Assembly (NCBI GenBank): GCA_933210815.1 | Contig: OW119923.1 | Location: 12,205,529 to 12,269,528 of the forward strand | Origin: Meta bourneti | Taxonomy: Eukaryota; Arthropoda; Arachnida; Araneae; Tetragnathidae | Direction: 5' to 3' | DNA: 64,000 nucleotides | In this document: in pieces, positions 57,801-64,000 of the stretch | How positions within the stretch are numbered: the stretch's first letter is position 1 | How the letters are laid out: the number at the start of each line of letters is the position of its first letter | Made by a program: the position numbers and the translations under genes | Notes under the pieces: model-generated | What the model was told of the DNA's origin: nothing | Seen by the model: only the letters and a program-made list of their open reading frames with translations | The model's database searches: none

Positions 57801-60800
57801 AAGATTGGCTCTGGTGAATACAACTTTCACTTAAAACATTGTTTCCCAAGATTGTTTTTTACTTTTTTAAATATTTAAAAAGAATTTACAGTTCATTCCA
57901 TTAAGCTTTGCTATGCTAGCTGGTTTATTTTTTAATTTATTTAAAATTAACTTTTTTTATTTTATTATATTTTATTTTAACTTTTTAAACCTTGCCTTTA
58001 AATATAACCTAAAATGTACTGTAAAAAATAACTAACTTTTGTCACAATAGGTATTTAGCTATAGGAATGCTGATAAGTGAATAATCTAACATGTTTATTT
58101 ATGTTTTTGAAGATGAGTATGATTTTGTGATGGTTGATGTTAATTTTAAACATTATTATGGGTAATAAAATGAATTACTAATTAATAAAATATCAAACGT
58201 TATGTAATTTTTCTGAAATTTAAGAAAATTCTTTTGTAAATATTGTTTATTTAATATTATGAAAAATGGTAGCATGTTTGTAAGTAAATACATGTTAAAA
58301 ACTGAGCATTCTATTTCTTTAAATGACTAATGTAAGTATTGGTGAAAATTTAAGTTTCCAACATGATGATATTTAATAGAAATTATATTGATTAACTTGT
58401 GTGAAAAATTGCCACTGTAATGCAAGACTGATTATCAAAATGCCTTTATTTCTTGATTTTTGTAAGTGTTGATAAAATTTATTTTAACACTTTACCTGCT
58501 GCTTGTAAATTAAATGGACACATAGAACGGACCTTCTAATTTGTAACTTTGTGTATAAGAACCTGATATATAGGCTGCCTATCAATAAGCAATGAAAGAA
58601 TTTTGGTTCATACTCAGTTTTTCTAATTCAAATGTAATTCCTCCTACCAGGCATGCCTTCTTCCCCTTTCTCCCAGCCAAGTCAGAATTCTCAAAACGAT
58701 GCCTTTGCTCAGCTGATGCAGCAGAAGCAACATGAGCAGCATATGCAACAGATGCAGCAAATGCAATTACAGAACCATCTGCAGCAGTCTCAGAATGCAG
58801 GAGGCCTGACCGTTGATATGCTGGCCAAGCTCCTCTCCTCCCAGTCACCCATCAGTCCAGCGTCACCTGGACAATCTCTGAACAGGAATGACACTCAGAT
58901 GTTGAATTGTAAGTTTTCTTGTACCTTACCCTAATCCATTGAGGTTTTCATGAAACAATAAATTAAATAGTCACTTCAGATAACCTTTCATCACAGCATA
59001 GACCAATTGGCTCTTGCGCCAGGGAAACTTAAATTCTTTAAGGGGCATATGTGTTTGCCTTATATTGCCCCCTTGTAGGACTTACAACCAGTTTTTGACA
59101 TTGAACCAATAGGGATCTTTCCTAGGATTCTTCCAAATGATGTGGCTGTGGGTTTGCCAACTGTTAGCAACCTGCGAGCTGTAGGCTGCAGATTCGATTC
59201 CTCCTTGGGTGTATTTCTCCTGTGTCAGTAAAGCTTTCCTTGAGTTATCTCTATTTACTTGATGGGCCACAGTAGCCTGGTTGGAAGAGCAATGGACTAG
59301 CAATCGGAGGGTTGCAAGACCTTCGTGTACAAAGAGGGGTGGTGTACGTTAAATCTTTTGTGGCCTCAAATGTCATGGTATGGAAGTTTGGAGAGTGGAG
59401 TGCGAGCTCAGGTGTGACCTCTTCATCTGACCGTGGTTCAAAATTACGTGATGTTCTCTAATCTTTCCTTTTGGGGGTTGATCCCGGACTGTAGGCAGTA
59501 GCCTGTTGTGTTGCTCCAGTGCTATGTTAATTAAATACCTACCATTACTTGATATTTGGCACAGCTTGGACTGATGTGATCCTTGTCATAAAACCCAATC
59601 ATCTTTCAAATGATAGATGTTATTTAATCATTAAATGTGATGTGAGTAAAAACAATATATTGTGCTTCTCGGGAATCTTGTGATGCTCAGAGTTAAACTT
59701 ACCTCATTATAAATATTATTTGAGTGAAAGTCATTACTTTCCAAAATCATTTTATGACACTATTTTTGTTTATGTAACAAACCAACCAGCAAGTTGTAAG
59801 CAGCATTGGCTTGGTTCTTGTCAGGTTTGATTTCTCTTTGGGTATATTCTCTTCTGTGTCAGTAAAACTTTCCTTGCATGTGTATGTCCATTTACTTGAC
59901 ATTTGGTGTAACTTGATCAAATAGTCCTAAAACCTGACCCAGCCAGCTAGTGCAATTGCTGATATTCGATACCTTATTTAAATCATTGATTTGATAATGA
60001 AAATAAGCATCAATATGGCATTTTGCATACCTCTGAATGAAAAAAATTAATCGAAAATTCAAAGCAGCATTTCTACTTATTGGTGTTAAATCTTATTACC
60101 AATACAGTTTATTTACTTGATGTTGTATGTCATGTTTGAAGCTTGGCCAAGTATGGCCCCTGTGTCATAAAGCCCAAACTAACCAAATTTTACTGCTCAC
60201 TTCAAGAACTTGTGTATCTACAAATTGGGAGAGATGCGAGGATAAAAGCTATTTTTAAATTTCATTACATGGTCTGAATTTATTTTGTTTTTTATTATAA
60301 AAGTGAAGCATGGATTCAAATACTACTCTTTCCTTTCATGGATTTTATAATTGCAAAACAATATGATTAAATGGGGTGGAATTTCAATAGCAACCTATTT
60401 TAGGATTTTAATTCCTAACAGTTCTTTAGAGTTACAGGTTCTGAAAATAATTAATGCAGTTGAAGCTCTTTTTGTCTGCATTTTACACAAAAAAATGAAA
60501 TTCAAGCTACTAACAAAAGATTGGAAAATGAGTAAAATTGTTAATGTAATTTTCAGAGCTTCAAATTATCTAGTCTCCAGTGGCCTCATTCTAGTTGTAT
60601 ATATTTCTCTTGTTTTGGCTGTTCTGAATTTGAATTGTAAACGACATTTTAAGAATAAGATTAATGTATGGTCCTCGTAGTTTATTTTCTAATCCATCAC
60701 ATATCTAGTTTATACAAGTGCAAAATAAATTAAAATACTTAATTTTGTACAATTTGATATTCTTTAGATGGCAATGAAATTTCTTCAAACAAATGTCCTT

Positions 60801-63214
60801 ACTTATAACAGAATAGTTAAGGAATATTCATGCAGAATGGTTAGAGTGGATTAGAATTGCAGAGATGGATGCAGCAAATCTCATGCATTTGAATGATATA
60901 GAATGAAAACCATCTATTCACAAAATCTTACCGTATGGTCTTCTGTCTAGCTGATGTGCCATTACCGTTTATGCCTTAAAAATTGCATAAAAATCTCAAT
61001 TCTTGAGAGATTAAACATCAGTATGGGGGACAGACTATATTTTGGTAAATTTCTTTTTATAAAATAAAGTAAGTACTTTTCTGATGTCATTAATATGCCT
61101 TTGGATCTTACAAATGAAAGAATTGACCAAATAGTCCAAGTCCTTTATTTAATTCTACCATCAAGTTGGCCTTGAGATTAAATAAGTCTTATTGTTTTTG
61201 TAGCTGTCCTTCAGTATCAAAGACAAAGGGAATTGTTGTCTTCCATGTTAAAGCAGCAACAGCAACATCCAGTTCATAATCTGAATCAGAGCAATGTCCT
61301 TCAACCTATGCAGCAGCGCCGGTGTCCATCCGCCAAAGAAATCCCCATTCAACAGACGCTGGCTCTTCCAACCTTAGGGATCAGTCCTCGTCAGTCGCCT
61401 TTACCCACGGAAGCCATTGGCTCTGCTATTCAAAATCAAGGACGCATACCATCCCCCCTTGGTAGGTATAGTTCACTGGCTCGAAAAATGGCATCTTTCA
61501 GAAGTCCTTTATTTTACCCCATTATATGCAAAATTAGTAGTGTAGATTAATGTTCCTCAACTGCCAGGCTTTTGCATCTATTACATCAAGCAGGGCTTCC
61601 ACTGGCGACTTTTTGCTACTATGTTTTTTCAACCTTGGCAAGTAAGGATGTCTTTTTAAGCAAAATCATCTCAAAAGCTCCCATTTTTAAAAGTTTGGCA
61701 ACTTTTTTTGAAAATTCACCAAAGGTCAACAAAAATTTAGCCCCTTTTTTAAACTAATGGATGACAGAAAAAATTATTTTTCTTTCAGAATTTTTCTAAG
61801 GACACCTATTTCGAAGTTTTGGCCCCAAGCAATGGCAACCTTGAAAAACATTGGAATCTGATTACTAGATTGTCATGAAAAACCTAATTAAGAAATTTTG
61901 TAGTTTTTTAATATTAAAATTTAAATGTTTTGATGAGATCTTTAACATCTGTTACATACTTAGTTAATGCATTTTGTGTTCTAGCCTATTCATTTTGTAT
62001 CTGAGCAATTAAAATTGCTACTTAAATAAGGTTTAAGAGGAGACACTTTACTATTATTTTTTAAAATTTACGCTACTATTTCATAAGTGCTTTGGCTGTG
62101 ACAACCCTGATCAGGCTGTGAAAGATTCTCCTGAAATTTGGTATTTTTATTGAAGCATTTTAAGAAGAAATATTCTGAGAAAAATAATATTCAAAGGTGT
62201 TAAACTCGGATCCATAACACCTAAATAATAAACAAATGTGGCAAATGTCAGGGACCAATCAGCAAGGAAATAAAAGAAAATTGTTTTACTAAAATTGAAG
62301 ATCAAGGTAGTCCCTTTTCTGTATTCATTTCTCAAATCTTTTTCTGAATAATGTTTCTCTACAAGTTCGCATTGCTTGTTTCAAAACCATGATGATGTGA
62401 TTTTTAAGTAATATGCCTACAGGTTTAAATTTCAAGGCGAATAAGAGTCAAAGGGCTTGGTTTAATTTTGCTGTTAAGAAATCTCTTAATGAAGATATTT
62501 GAAGCAACAAATTTAACTTTTTGAAGTATAAAGTATGTCTAAAAATCTACACAAATTCAATGGTAGCCTAACAAAAACTACAATATACTATACAAGATTT
62601 CATTAGTCAAGTGATTGATAACTAATTTAAATGTTATTTCATACTTGTCAGCATGCCATAACGTATATATAAATGTACGAATACTTTATGATTATGCCAT
62701 TATTACCTTAATAACTGTCTTAATTAATACCTGTTTAAAGCCTGTATAGAAATGTTTCGTTCTACAGCTTCCACAATTTTCTCAAACCTTTCTGTACAAG
62801 CACCTCATGCCAAGTAGTTAAGTTTTCCCTCTTGAAGGCTTCTATTTTTTGACTTATGAATATTCTAAGGATGAGTTCACTCACAACTTCAAAGATTATA
62901 ATGTATAGAATGCTAGACATTAACACATAATAAATGCTGACAGAACAGATTGGAACTTTAAAATAATTTCAACATATCTATGAAATCAGTTTTTAGATCA
63001 CAACTTCAATATATTTCAGTCAATCCTTTCTTGATTTTTTTTTGTACAAGTGATTATGCAGTTATATACTTTAAGAACTTTTATGTGTTTTTCCCTCTTA
63101 GTGTTTGGTCAACAACCCCCAGCATTGAGTCATGCTCCTGCTCCTATTCACCCTGCTGCTTTAGTTCAGGCAATGGCCCAGAATTCAGTTGGCTCCAACA
63201 CACTTCAAGTGCAG
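32979..63214 (+). CDS. EIF4ENIF1: eIF4E transporter 4E-T, 14 exons, 3' end cut off
   Basis: 4E-T is a nucleocytoplasmic shuttling, P-body protein that binds eIF4E and links it to the DDX6/decapping repression machinery. Fourteen exons with GT/AG borders join in phase to 793 codons without a stop (2,379 nt). Family landmarks in order: the eIF4E-binding YxxxxL-phi motif YSKEDLM (residues 57-63); KWDPERW; LSPQRRSFGTGCHV; an Arg/Asp/Glu-rich tract; the DDX6-binding Cup-homology block EPEWFSSGPTSQSETIEL; FEIDELFKMDWIPGLIP; SRFSQWF; DIMEMLQSA; and Gln/Met-rich stretches. The human protein is 985 residues, so roughly the last fifth is missing here. Introns are 0.1-4.3 kb and filled with repeats. Confidence 0.95.
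34136..35853. mobile_element. Nonautonomous hAT-like repeat R1, copy 1 (4E-T intron 1)
   Basis: 1.7 kb of AT-rich noncoding DNA starting CGGGGTATACTGATTTAAAT and ending ...TTTTTTCATACCCTG, a rough inverted match to CAGGGTATG. Both ends carry repeated GATTTAAATC words. The flanking 8-mers CTTTCTCT / CCTTCTTT match at 6 of 8. About 1.3 kb is shared with 46,701-48,034. Confidence 0.65.
36580..36632 (+). repeat. SINE-2 tail fragment
   Basis: GTGCAGCTAGGCCAAAAGTG, then GGCCCTTGTGCCATAAAAC and AACCAACC: the 3' tail of the second SINE family. Similar tails lie near 40,590, 43,190, 44,588 and 60,120. Confidence 0.6.
37324..37442 (+). CDS. EIF4ENIF1: 4E-T exon 2
   Basis: Acceptor TTTCTTGTATAG. Encodes residues 20-59, Ser-rich (SSRNSSSGSKRNS), ending QYSK just before donor GTGAAT. 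It supplies the Tyr and first residues of the eIF4E-binding motif. Confidence 0.88.
37675..39185. mobile_element. Repeat R1, copy 3, diverged (4E-T intron 2)
   Basis: Starts CTGGGTATGCCAATTTAAG and ends with a TGATTTTTTCACC block after GTCTAACAAGTTTGAACTT, both echoing the ends of copy 1. The middle is not alignable by eye. Confidence 0.4.
39500..39720 (+). pseudogene. LINE RNase H fragment
   Basis: One frame reads VPVHIGIHDNKLANEAEK, the His-Gly-x-Asn-x-x-Ala-Asp-like end motif of RNase H in jockey-type LINEs. Short, with stops on either side. Confidence 0.6.
40134..40489. mobile_element. Pogo/Tigger-like MITE
   Basis: Ends CAGTGGAACCTGGATTATC and the complement of CAGTAGAACCTTGATTATTC, with TA on each side (40132-33 and 40490-91). 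CAGT-rGAACCT-GATTAT is the characteristic pogo/Tigger terminus. 356 bp, noncoding. Its central 60-codon minus frame is not recognised. Confidence 0.8.
40590..40650 (+). repeat. SINE-2 tail fragment
   Basis: GGCCCAGCTTATCC, then GATCTTGCGCCACAAAACCC. A diverged copy of the same 3' tail. Confidence 0.5.
40767..40840 (+). CDS. EIF4ENIF1: 4E-T exon 3
   Basis: Acceptor CTTTTACAG. Encodes EDLMKYSTIPLSKNWPACLD and PAYN plus two bases. It completes the eIF4E-binding motif begun in exon 2 (Y-S-K | E-D-L-M) and the downstream LPHSKxRPxCL-like block of the family. Confidence 0.92.
42593..42871 (+). CDS. EIF4ENIF1: 4E-T exon 4
   Basis: Acceptor TTTGTACAG, donor GTAAGA. Residues 84-176, including STGKWDPERWF, the basic stretch SHKRKSSDPKERIKEEKDD and IVLSPQRRSFGTGCHV, a block conserved in 4E-T and implicated in partner binding. 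Notably GC-richer than its introns. Confidence 0.95.
43188..43262 (+). repeat. SINE-2 tail fragment
   Basis: TTTACTTGACGTTTGGCGCA followed by GCTTAGCCAAATATGG and AAAACC...CCACC: a good copy of the SINE-2 3' portion. Confidence 0.65.
43552..43914 (+). mobile_element. SINE-1, older full-length copy
   Basis: tRNA-like head (GGCAGCCCAGTTGG; GCGAGTTCAAATCC) through TGACGTTAATTGAACCTACC, with many CpG-type changes relative to the young copies. It hosts a 40-bp insertion (next entry). Confidence 0.85.
43653..43692 (+). mobile_element. 40-bp SINE-2 tail insertion within SINE-1
   Basis: GGCCTTGTGCTATAAAACCC and its short flanks are the SINE-2 tail. It is flanked by a 14-bp duplication of host SINE sequence, AAGGGGGCTGATGC / AAGGGGGCTGGTGC (43639-43652 and 43693-43706; one mismatch). 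Confidence 0.82.
44270..44560 (+). pseudogene. LINE C-terminal fragment (intron 4)
   Basis: Two frames together read EVILTRLRIGH and THKYLLLSDPIPMCMVCNEI, TVKYILCDCPNFR: the HxxxC...C-type end downstream of RNase H in jockey-like LINEs (RLRIGHT...C..C...T..HIL..CP). A frame break lies near 44,325. Confidence 0.75.
44733..44932 (+). CDS. EIF4ENIF1: 4E-T exon 5
   Basis: Acceptor TTCAATCTTAG, donor GTGGGT. Residues 177-243, starting NFREPSRRIGSGRI (compare GRRIGSGRI in human) and then a long Arg/Asp-rich low-complexity tract (DRDQRDWDRDREYGYG). Confidence 0.93.
45028..45255 (+). CDS. EIF4ENIF1: 4E-T exon 6 (DDX6-binding block)
   Basis: Acceptor GATTTTTATAG, donor GTAATT. Residues 244-319, with IEPEWFSSGPTSQSETIELV, the Cup-homology segment that contacts DDX6/Me31B (the W and IEL residues are present), then GFEDP and a Lys/Arg-rich stretch. 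Confidence 0.96.
46200..46500. repeat. Dispersed repeat R2, copy 1
   Basis: GACTTTGCAACTATTTTCCC then AGCAAAATTGTCTAAAAACT matches 61,590-61,720 with moderate divergence. Noncoding, type unknown. Confidence 0.45.
46573..46700 (+). mobile_element. SINE-2, tRNA-headed
   Basis: TCATGGCTCAGTGGAATGTC carries an exact A-box core (TGGCTCAGTGG), and ATAGGTTCGATTCCTCC an exact B box, about 45 bases apart. The following GTGTATTTCTCTCTTCTGTG is shared with copies near 59,150 and 59,800. The 3' tail is missing here because repeat R1 follows directly. Confidence 0.8.
46701..48034. mobile_element. Repeat R1, copy 2 (4E-T intron 6)
   Basis: Starts CAGGGTATGCCGATTTAAAT and follows copy 1 (34,136-35,520) almost throughout with scattered indels, for example GATGCATGTTATTTTATTCA and CACTCACAAGCCTG. 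It stops about 330 bp short of copy 1's right end. Confidence 0.7.
48352..48494 (+). CDS. EIF4ENIF1: 4E-T exon 7
   Basis: Acceptor TTTGTTTCAG, donor GTTTGT (unusual T at +3). Residues 320-367, ending FEIDELFKMDWIPGLIP, equivalent to FDFNEFFNLDKVPCL in human. Confidence 0.93.
48785..48846. repeat. (AT)n then (TTTA)n microsatellite
   Basis: About 40 bp of AT dinucleotide followed by about five TTTA units. Confidence 0.95.
50611..50890 (+). mobile_element. SINE-1, young, 5'-truncated
   Basis: Begins inside the tRNA head (GCAACCGAAGGGTTGCGAGT) and runs to a C-rich tail. Flanked by an exact 16-bp duplication CCCAGTGATATTTGTT (50595-50610 and 50891-50906). The open frames across it are SINE shadows. 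Confidence 0.92.
51011..51170 (+). CDS. EIF4ENIF1: 4E-T exon 8
   Basis: Acceptor CTTATAATAG, donor GTGAGT. Residues 368-420, with GCSRFSQWFRKDSP (SRFSRWF in human) and a Ser/Arg stretch. Confidence 0.95.
51171..53713. other. 4E-T intron 8, nothing recognised
   Basis: AT-rich intron of 2.5 kb. Several 65-92 codon frames are present but none shows protein character. Confidence 0.5.
53714..53911 (+). CDS. EIF4ENIF1: 4E-T exon 9
   Basis: Acceptor TTCCTTTGAAG, donor GTTTGT. Residues 421-486, with FFAPISPA (YFAPIPLE in human) and KDIMEMLQSAQAS (VDILEMLQKAK in human). Confidence 0.95.
54512..54600 (+). repeat. SINE-1 3' fragment
   Basis: TTCCCTTTGGGATTGATCCC to the TTAATTAAAATAC tail. No clear duplication. 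Confidence 0.8.
55004..55098 (+). CDS. EIF4ENIF1: 4E-T exon 10
   Basis: Acceptor AATTTCAG, donor GTGAGT. Residues 487-518: ESVKTVKELEADLKRIVLGD then KSAFDKL, matching the VEEVEAGLKGL and AFNKL blocks of the family. Confidence 0.93.
55284..55832 (+). mobile_element. Two SINE-1 copies in tandem, older subfamily
   Basis: First copy about 55,284-55,530, second about 55,531-55,832, both with a tRNA-like head and the body. The second head, GGGCCACAGTAGCCCAGTTG, differs from the young GGGCCGCGGTGGCCCGGTTG, as does the copy at 59,264, marking a subfamily. Confidence 0.82.
57045..57215 (+). mobile_element. Third tRNA-like SINE, diverged
   Basis: GAGTTTGAATCCCGG fits a B box, with CAGCCACGTGATTAGC upstream as a weak A-box region and an AACCCAAACC tail. 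Related in layout to SINE-2 but the body differs. Confidence 0.4.
57618..57813 (+). CDS. EIF4ENIF1: 4E-T exon 11
   Basis: Acceptor TACTTCAG|TTGCAG|CAC: two AGs six bases apart, both in frame. I chose the first, giving LQHMSDSNNSQ; the second would drop Leu-Gln. Residues 519-583, Ser/Gln-rich, with DLLQDMLSAS. Donor GTGAAT. Confidence 0.9.
58651..58908 (+). CDS. EIF4ENIF1: 4E-T exon 12
   Basis: Acceptor CCTCCTACCAG, donor GTAAGT. Residues 584-669, Gln/Met/His-rich (QQKQHEQHMQQMQQMQ), then LTVDMLAKLLSSQSPISPAS, probably a helical partner-binding stretch. Confidence 0.95.
59130..59263 (+). mobile_element. SINE-2 copy, diverged
   Basis: GATGTGGCTGTGGGTTTGCC (A-box region), CAGATTCGATTCCTCC (B box) and GTATTTCTCCTGTGTCAGTA. 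Joined directly to the SINE-1 at 59,264. Confidence 0.65.
59264..59545 (+). mobile_element. SINE-1, older subfamily
   Basis: Head GGGCCACAGTAGCCTGGTTG, a deletion across the B box, then body and the TATGTTAATTAAATACCTACC tail. Confidence 0.85.
59780..59950 (+). mobile_element. SINE-2 copy
   Basis: Partial head, then GGTTTGATTTCTC, CTTCTGTGTCAGTAAAACTT, TTACTTGACATTTGG and an AAAACCTGACCCAGCC tail. It shows the order of the SINE-2 body and tail. Confidence 0.65.
60116..60190 (+). repeat. SINE-2 tail fragment
   Basis: TTACTTGATGTTG, GCTTGGCCAAGTATGGCCCC and GTCATAAAGCCC...CTAACC. Confidence 0.6.
61204..61461 (+). CDS. EIF4ENIF1: 4E-T exon 13
   Basis: Acceptor TTGTTTTTGTAG, donor GTAGGT. Residues 670-755, with YQRQRELLSSMLKQQQQHP and GRIPSPL (RIPSPIGF in human). 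Confidence 0.95.
61462..63101. other. 4E-T intron 13
   Basis: AT-rich. Around 61,590-61,870 it carries the second copy of repeat R2. Nothing else recognised. Confidence 0.5.
63102..63214 (+). CDS. EIF4ENIF1: 4E-T exon 14 (last in window)
   Basis: Acceptor TTCCCTCTTAG, donor GTAATT. Residues 756-793: VFGQQPPALSHAPAPIHPAA, LVQAMAQNSVGSN, ending QVQ in phase 0. The stop codon and remaining exons lie beyond the window. Confidence 0.92.
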
Positions 63215-63775
63215 GTAATTTCTTTAGGAAATATTCAGTTGGTTCTGAAATGCTGATTGTGTCAAAATGAAATGAGGTTAAGATTAAGAACAAAATTACT
63301 GTGGGCTGTGTATGATAATATTGGTAAAGTAAAAGGTTGCAATCTTCCAAAATAACACTTTATAAAATTACTAAATAAACAATTACTTAATTTACAAAAT
63401 TACTATATAAATGCTTTACATTATTACTTATAAAGATGGAAAAGGGACTCCAAACTGGTTTATAGCTATTTAGACTGAACAACACTTAACATAAGGATCA
63501 AAATAAAAGGCATGGTCATGATGGTGAAAGTTATGCCTAAATAGCTATTGACCAGTTTGTTGTTTTCCCTCTAACTAGAAAGATGGAAAGTTGCCTTATA
63601 CCTAGTAAAACTGAGGGGCCAGTATGGCCCATCATTATTGTCACATTAACTTGCCTTTTAATGAATTTTTGTTTATATTCATTGAAGCAATTGGTACATC
63701 TCTCTTCTTGGTGGCTTTTTGTTAATCTGGCATCTATATTTTCCTTTGCAAAATCTTTTAAAATACTCGTGTTCA

Positions 63776-64000
63776 TTGGGGCTGGTGCACATTAAATCTT
63801 ACGTGGACACAAATGTCCTACATTGCCGTAGTGTGAAAGTTTTGGTGAGTGGGATGCCAGCTCAGGTGTTGACCTTATCATCTGATCTTGGTTCAAAATT
63901 GTGTGGTGTTGTACTTAGATCTTTATCTTCAGGATTGCTCCTGGACTGTCGTCAATAGCCTGTTGTATTGCCCCTGTGTGATTTAAATTCAACTACCTAC
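63776..64000 (+). mobile_element. SINE-1, 5'-truncated, diverged
   Basis: GGGGCTGGTGCACATTAAAT to the CAACTACCTAC tail at the window end; no duplication can be checked. Confidence 0.82.

Noticed and set aside
60351..60680. 109-codon plus frame with a hydrophobic end
   Set aside because: Inside 4E-T intron 12, Ile/Leu/Lys-rich composition expected from AT-rich DNA, no family resemblance.
1..64000. CRISPR arrays, operons, ribosome binding sites and other bacterial features
   Set aside because: Spliceosomal introns, SINEs and eukaryotic gene families show this is an animal nuclear sequence. The tandem units seen are Helitron leaders or microsatellites.

Overview
This is a window of an AT-rich, intron-containing animal nuclear genome. 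The gene structures, the Tc1/mariner, hAT, Helitron and LINE debris, and tRNA-headed SINEs fit an arthropod. The particular Tc1 (TCB-like) transposases and large SINE-filled introns make a chelicerate, probably a spider, the best guess; that species call is inference. About nine tenths of the window is intron, intergenic DNA or mobile-element remains. Three conserved cellular genes can be supported.

Layout: 1-5,100 holds a broken mariner transposase (-) and a broken 3.2-kb hAT element with recognisable termini. 5,100-10,000 is gene-poor DNA with SINEs and a GAACAG-rich element. 10,041-13,539 (+) carries exons 2-4 of ribosomal protein L19; exon 1 (the start codon plus two bases) is not resolved. 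The two RpL19 introns seen here hold three members of one inverted-repeat element family. 13,560-16,490 is unassigned. 16,494-19,920 is a Helitron: a 5' end and a broken PIF1-type helicase, then tandem leader repeats and the start of a second Helitron polyprotein. 19,930-20,660 is an unexplained regulatory-looking stretch. 21,271-22,668 and 23,353-24,759 are two Tc1 elements in opposite orientation, the first dead and the second with an apparently intact transposase. 24,790-27,130 (-) is a decayed jockey-like LINE.

28,347-30,185 (-) is an intronless PPWD1 gene (WD40 plus cyclophilin, a spliceosome-associated prolyl isomerase). Between it and the next gene lies a dense cluster of six SINE copies (30,407-32,293). 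From 32,979 to the end (+) runs the eIF4E-transporter gene (4E-T/EIF4ENIF1): fourteen coding exons that join in frame to give 793 codons, with the 3' end beyond the window. A 47-codon ORF lies head-to-head just upstream of it.

How the genes relate: RpL19 (60S subunit), 4E-T (eIF4E binding, mRNA repression and P-bodies) and PPWD1 (splicing) are ordinary housekeeping genes with no operon-like link. The most informative content is the mobile DNA: one young tRNA-derived SINE family with clean target-site duplications, nested and inverted insertions, and very short 3'-tail-only insertions. I found no convincing new multi-gene system, CRISPR array or canonical tRNA/rRNA gene.
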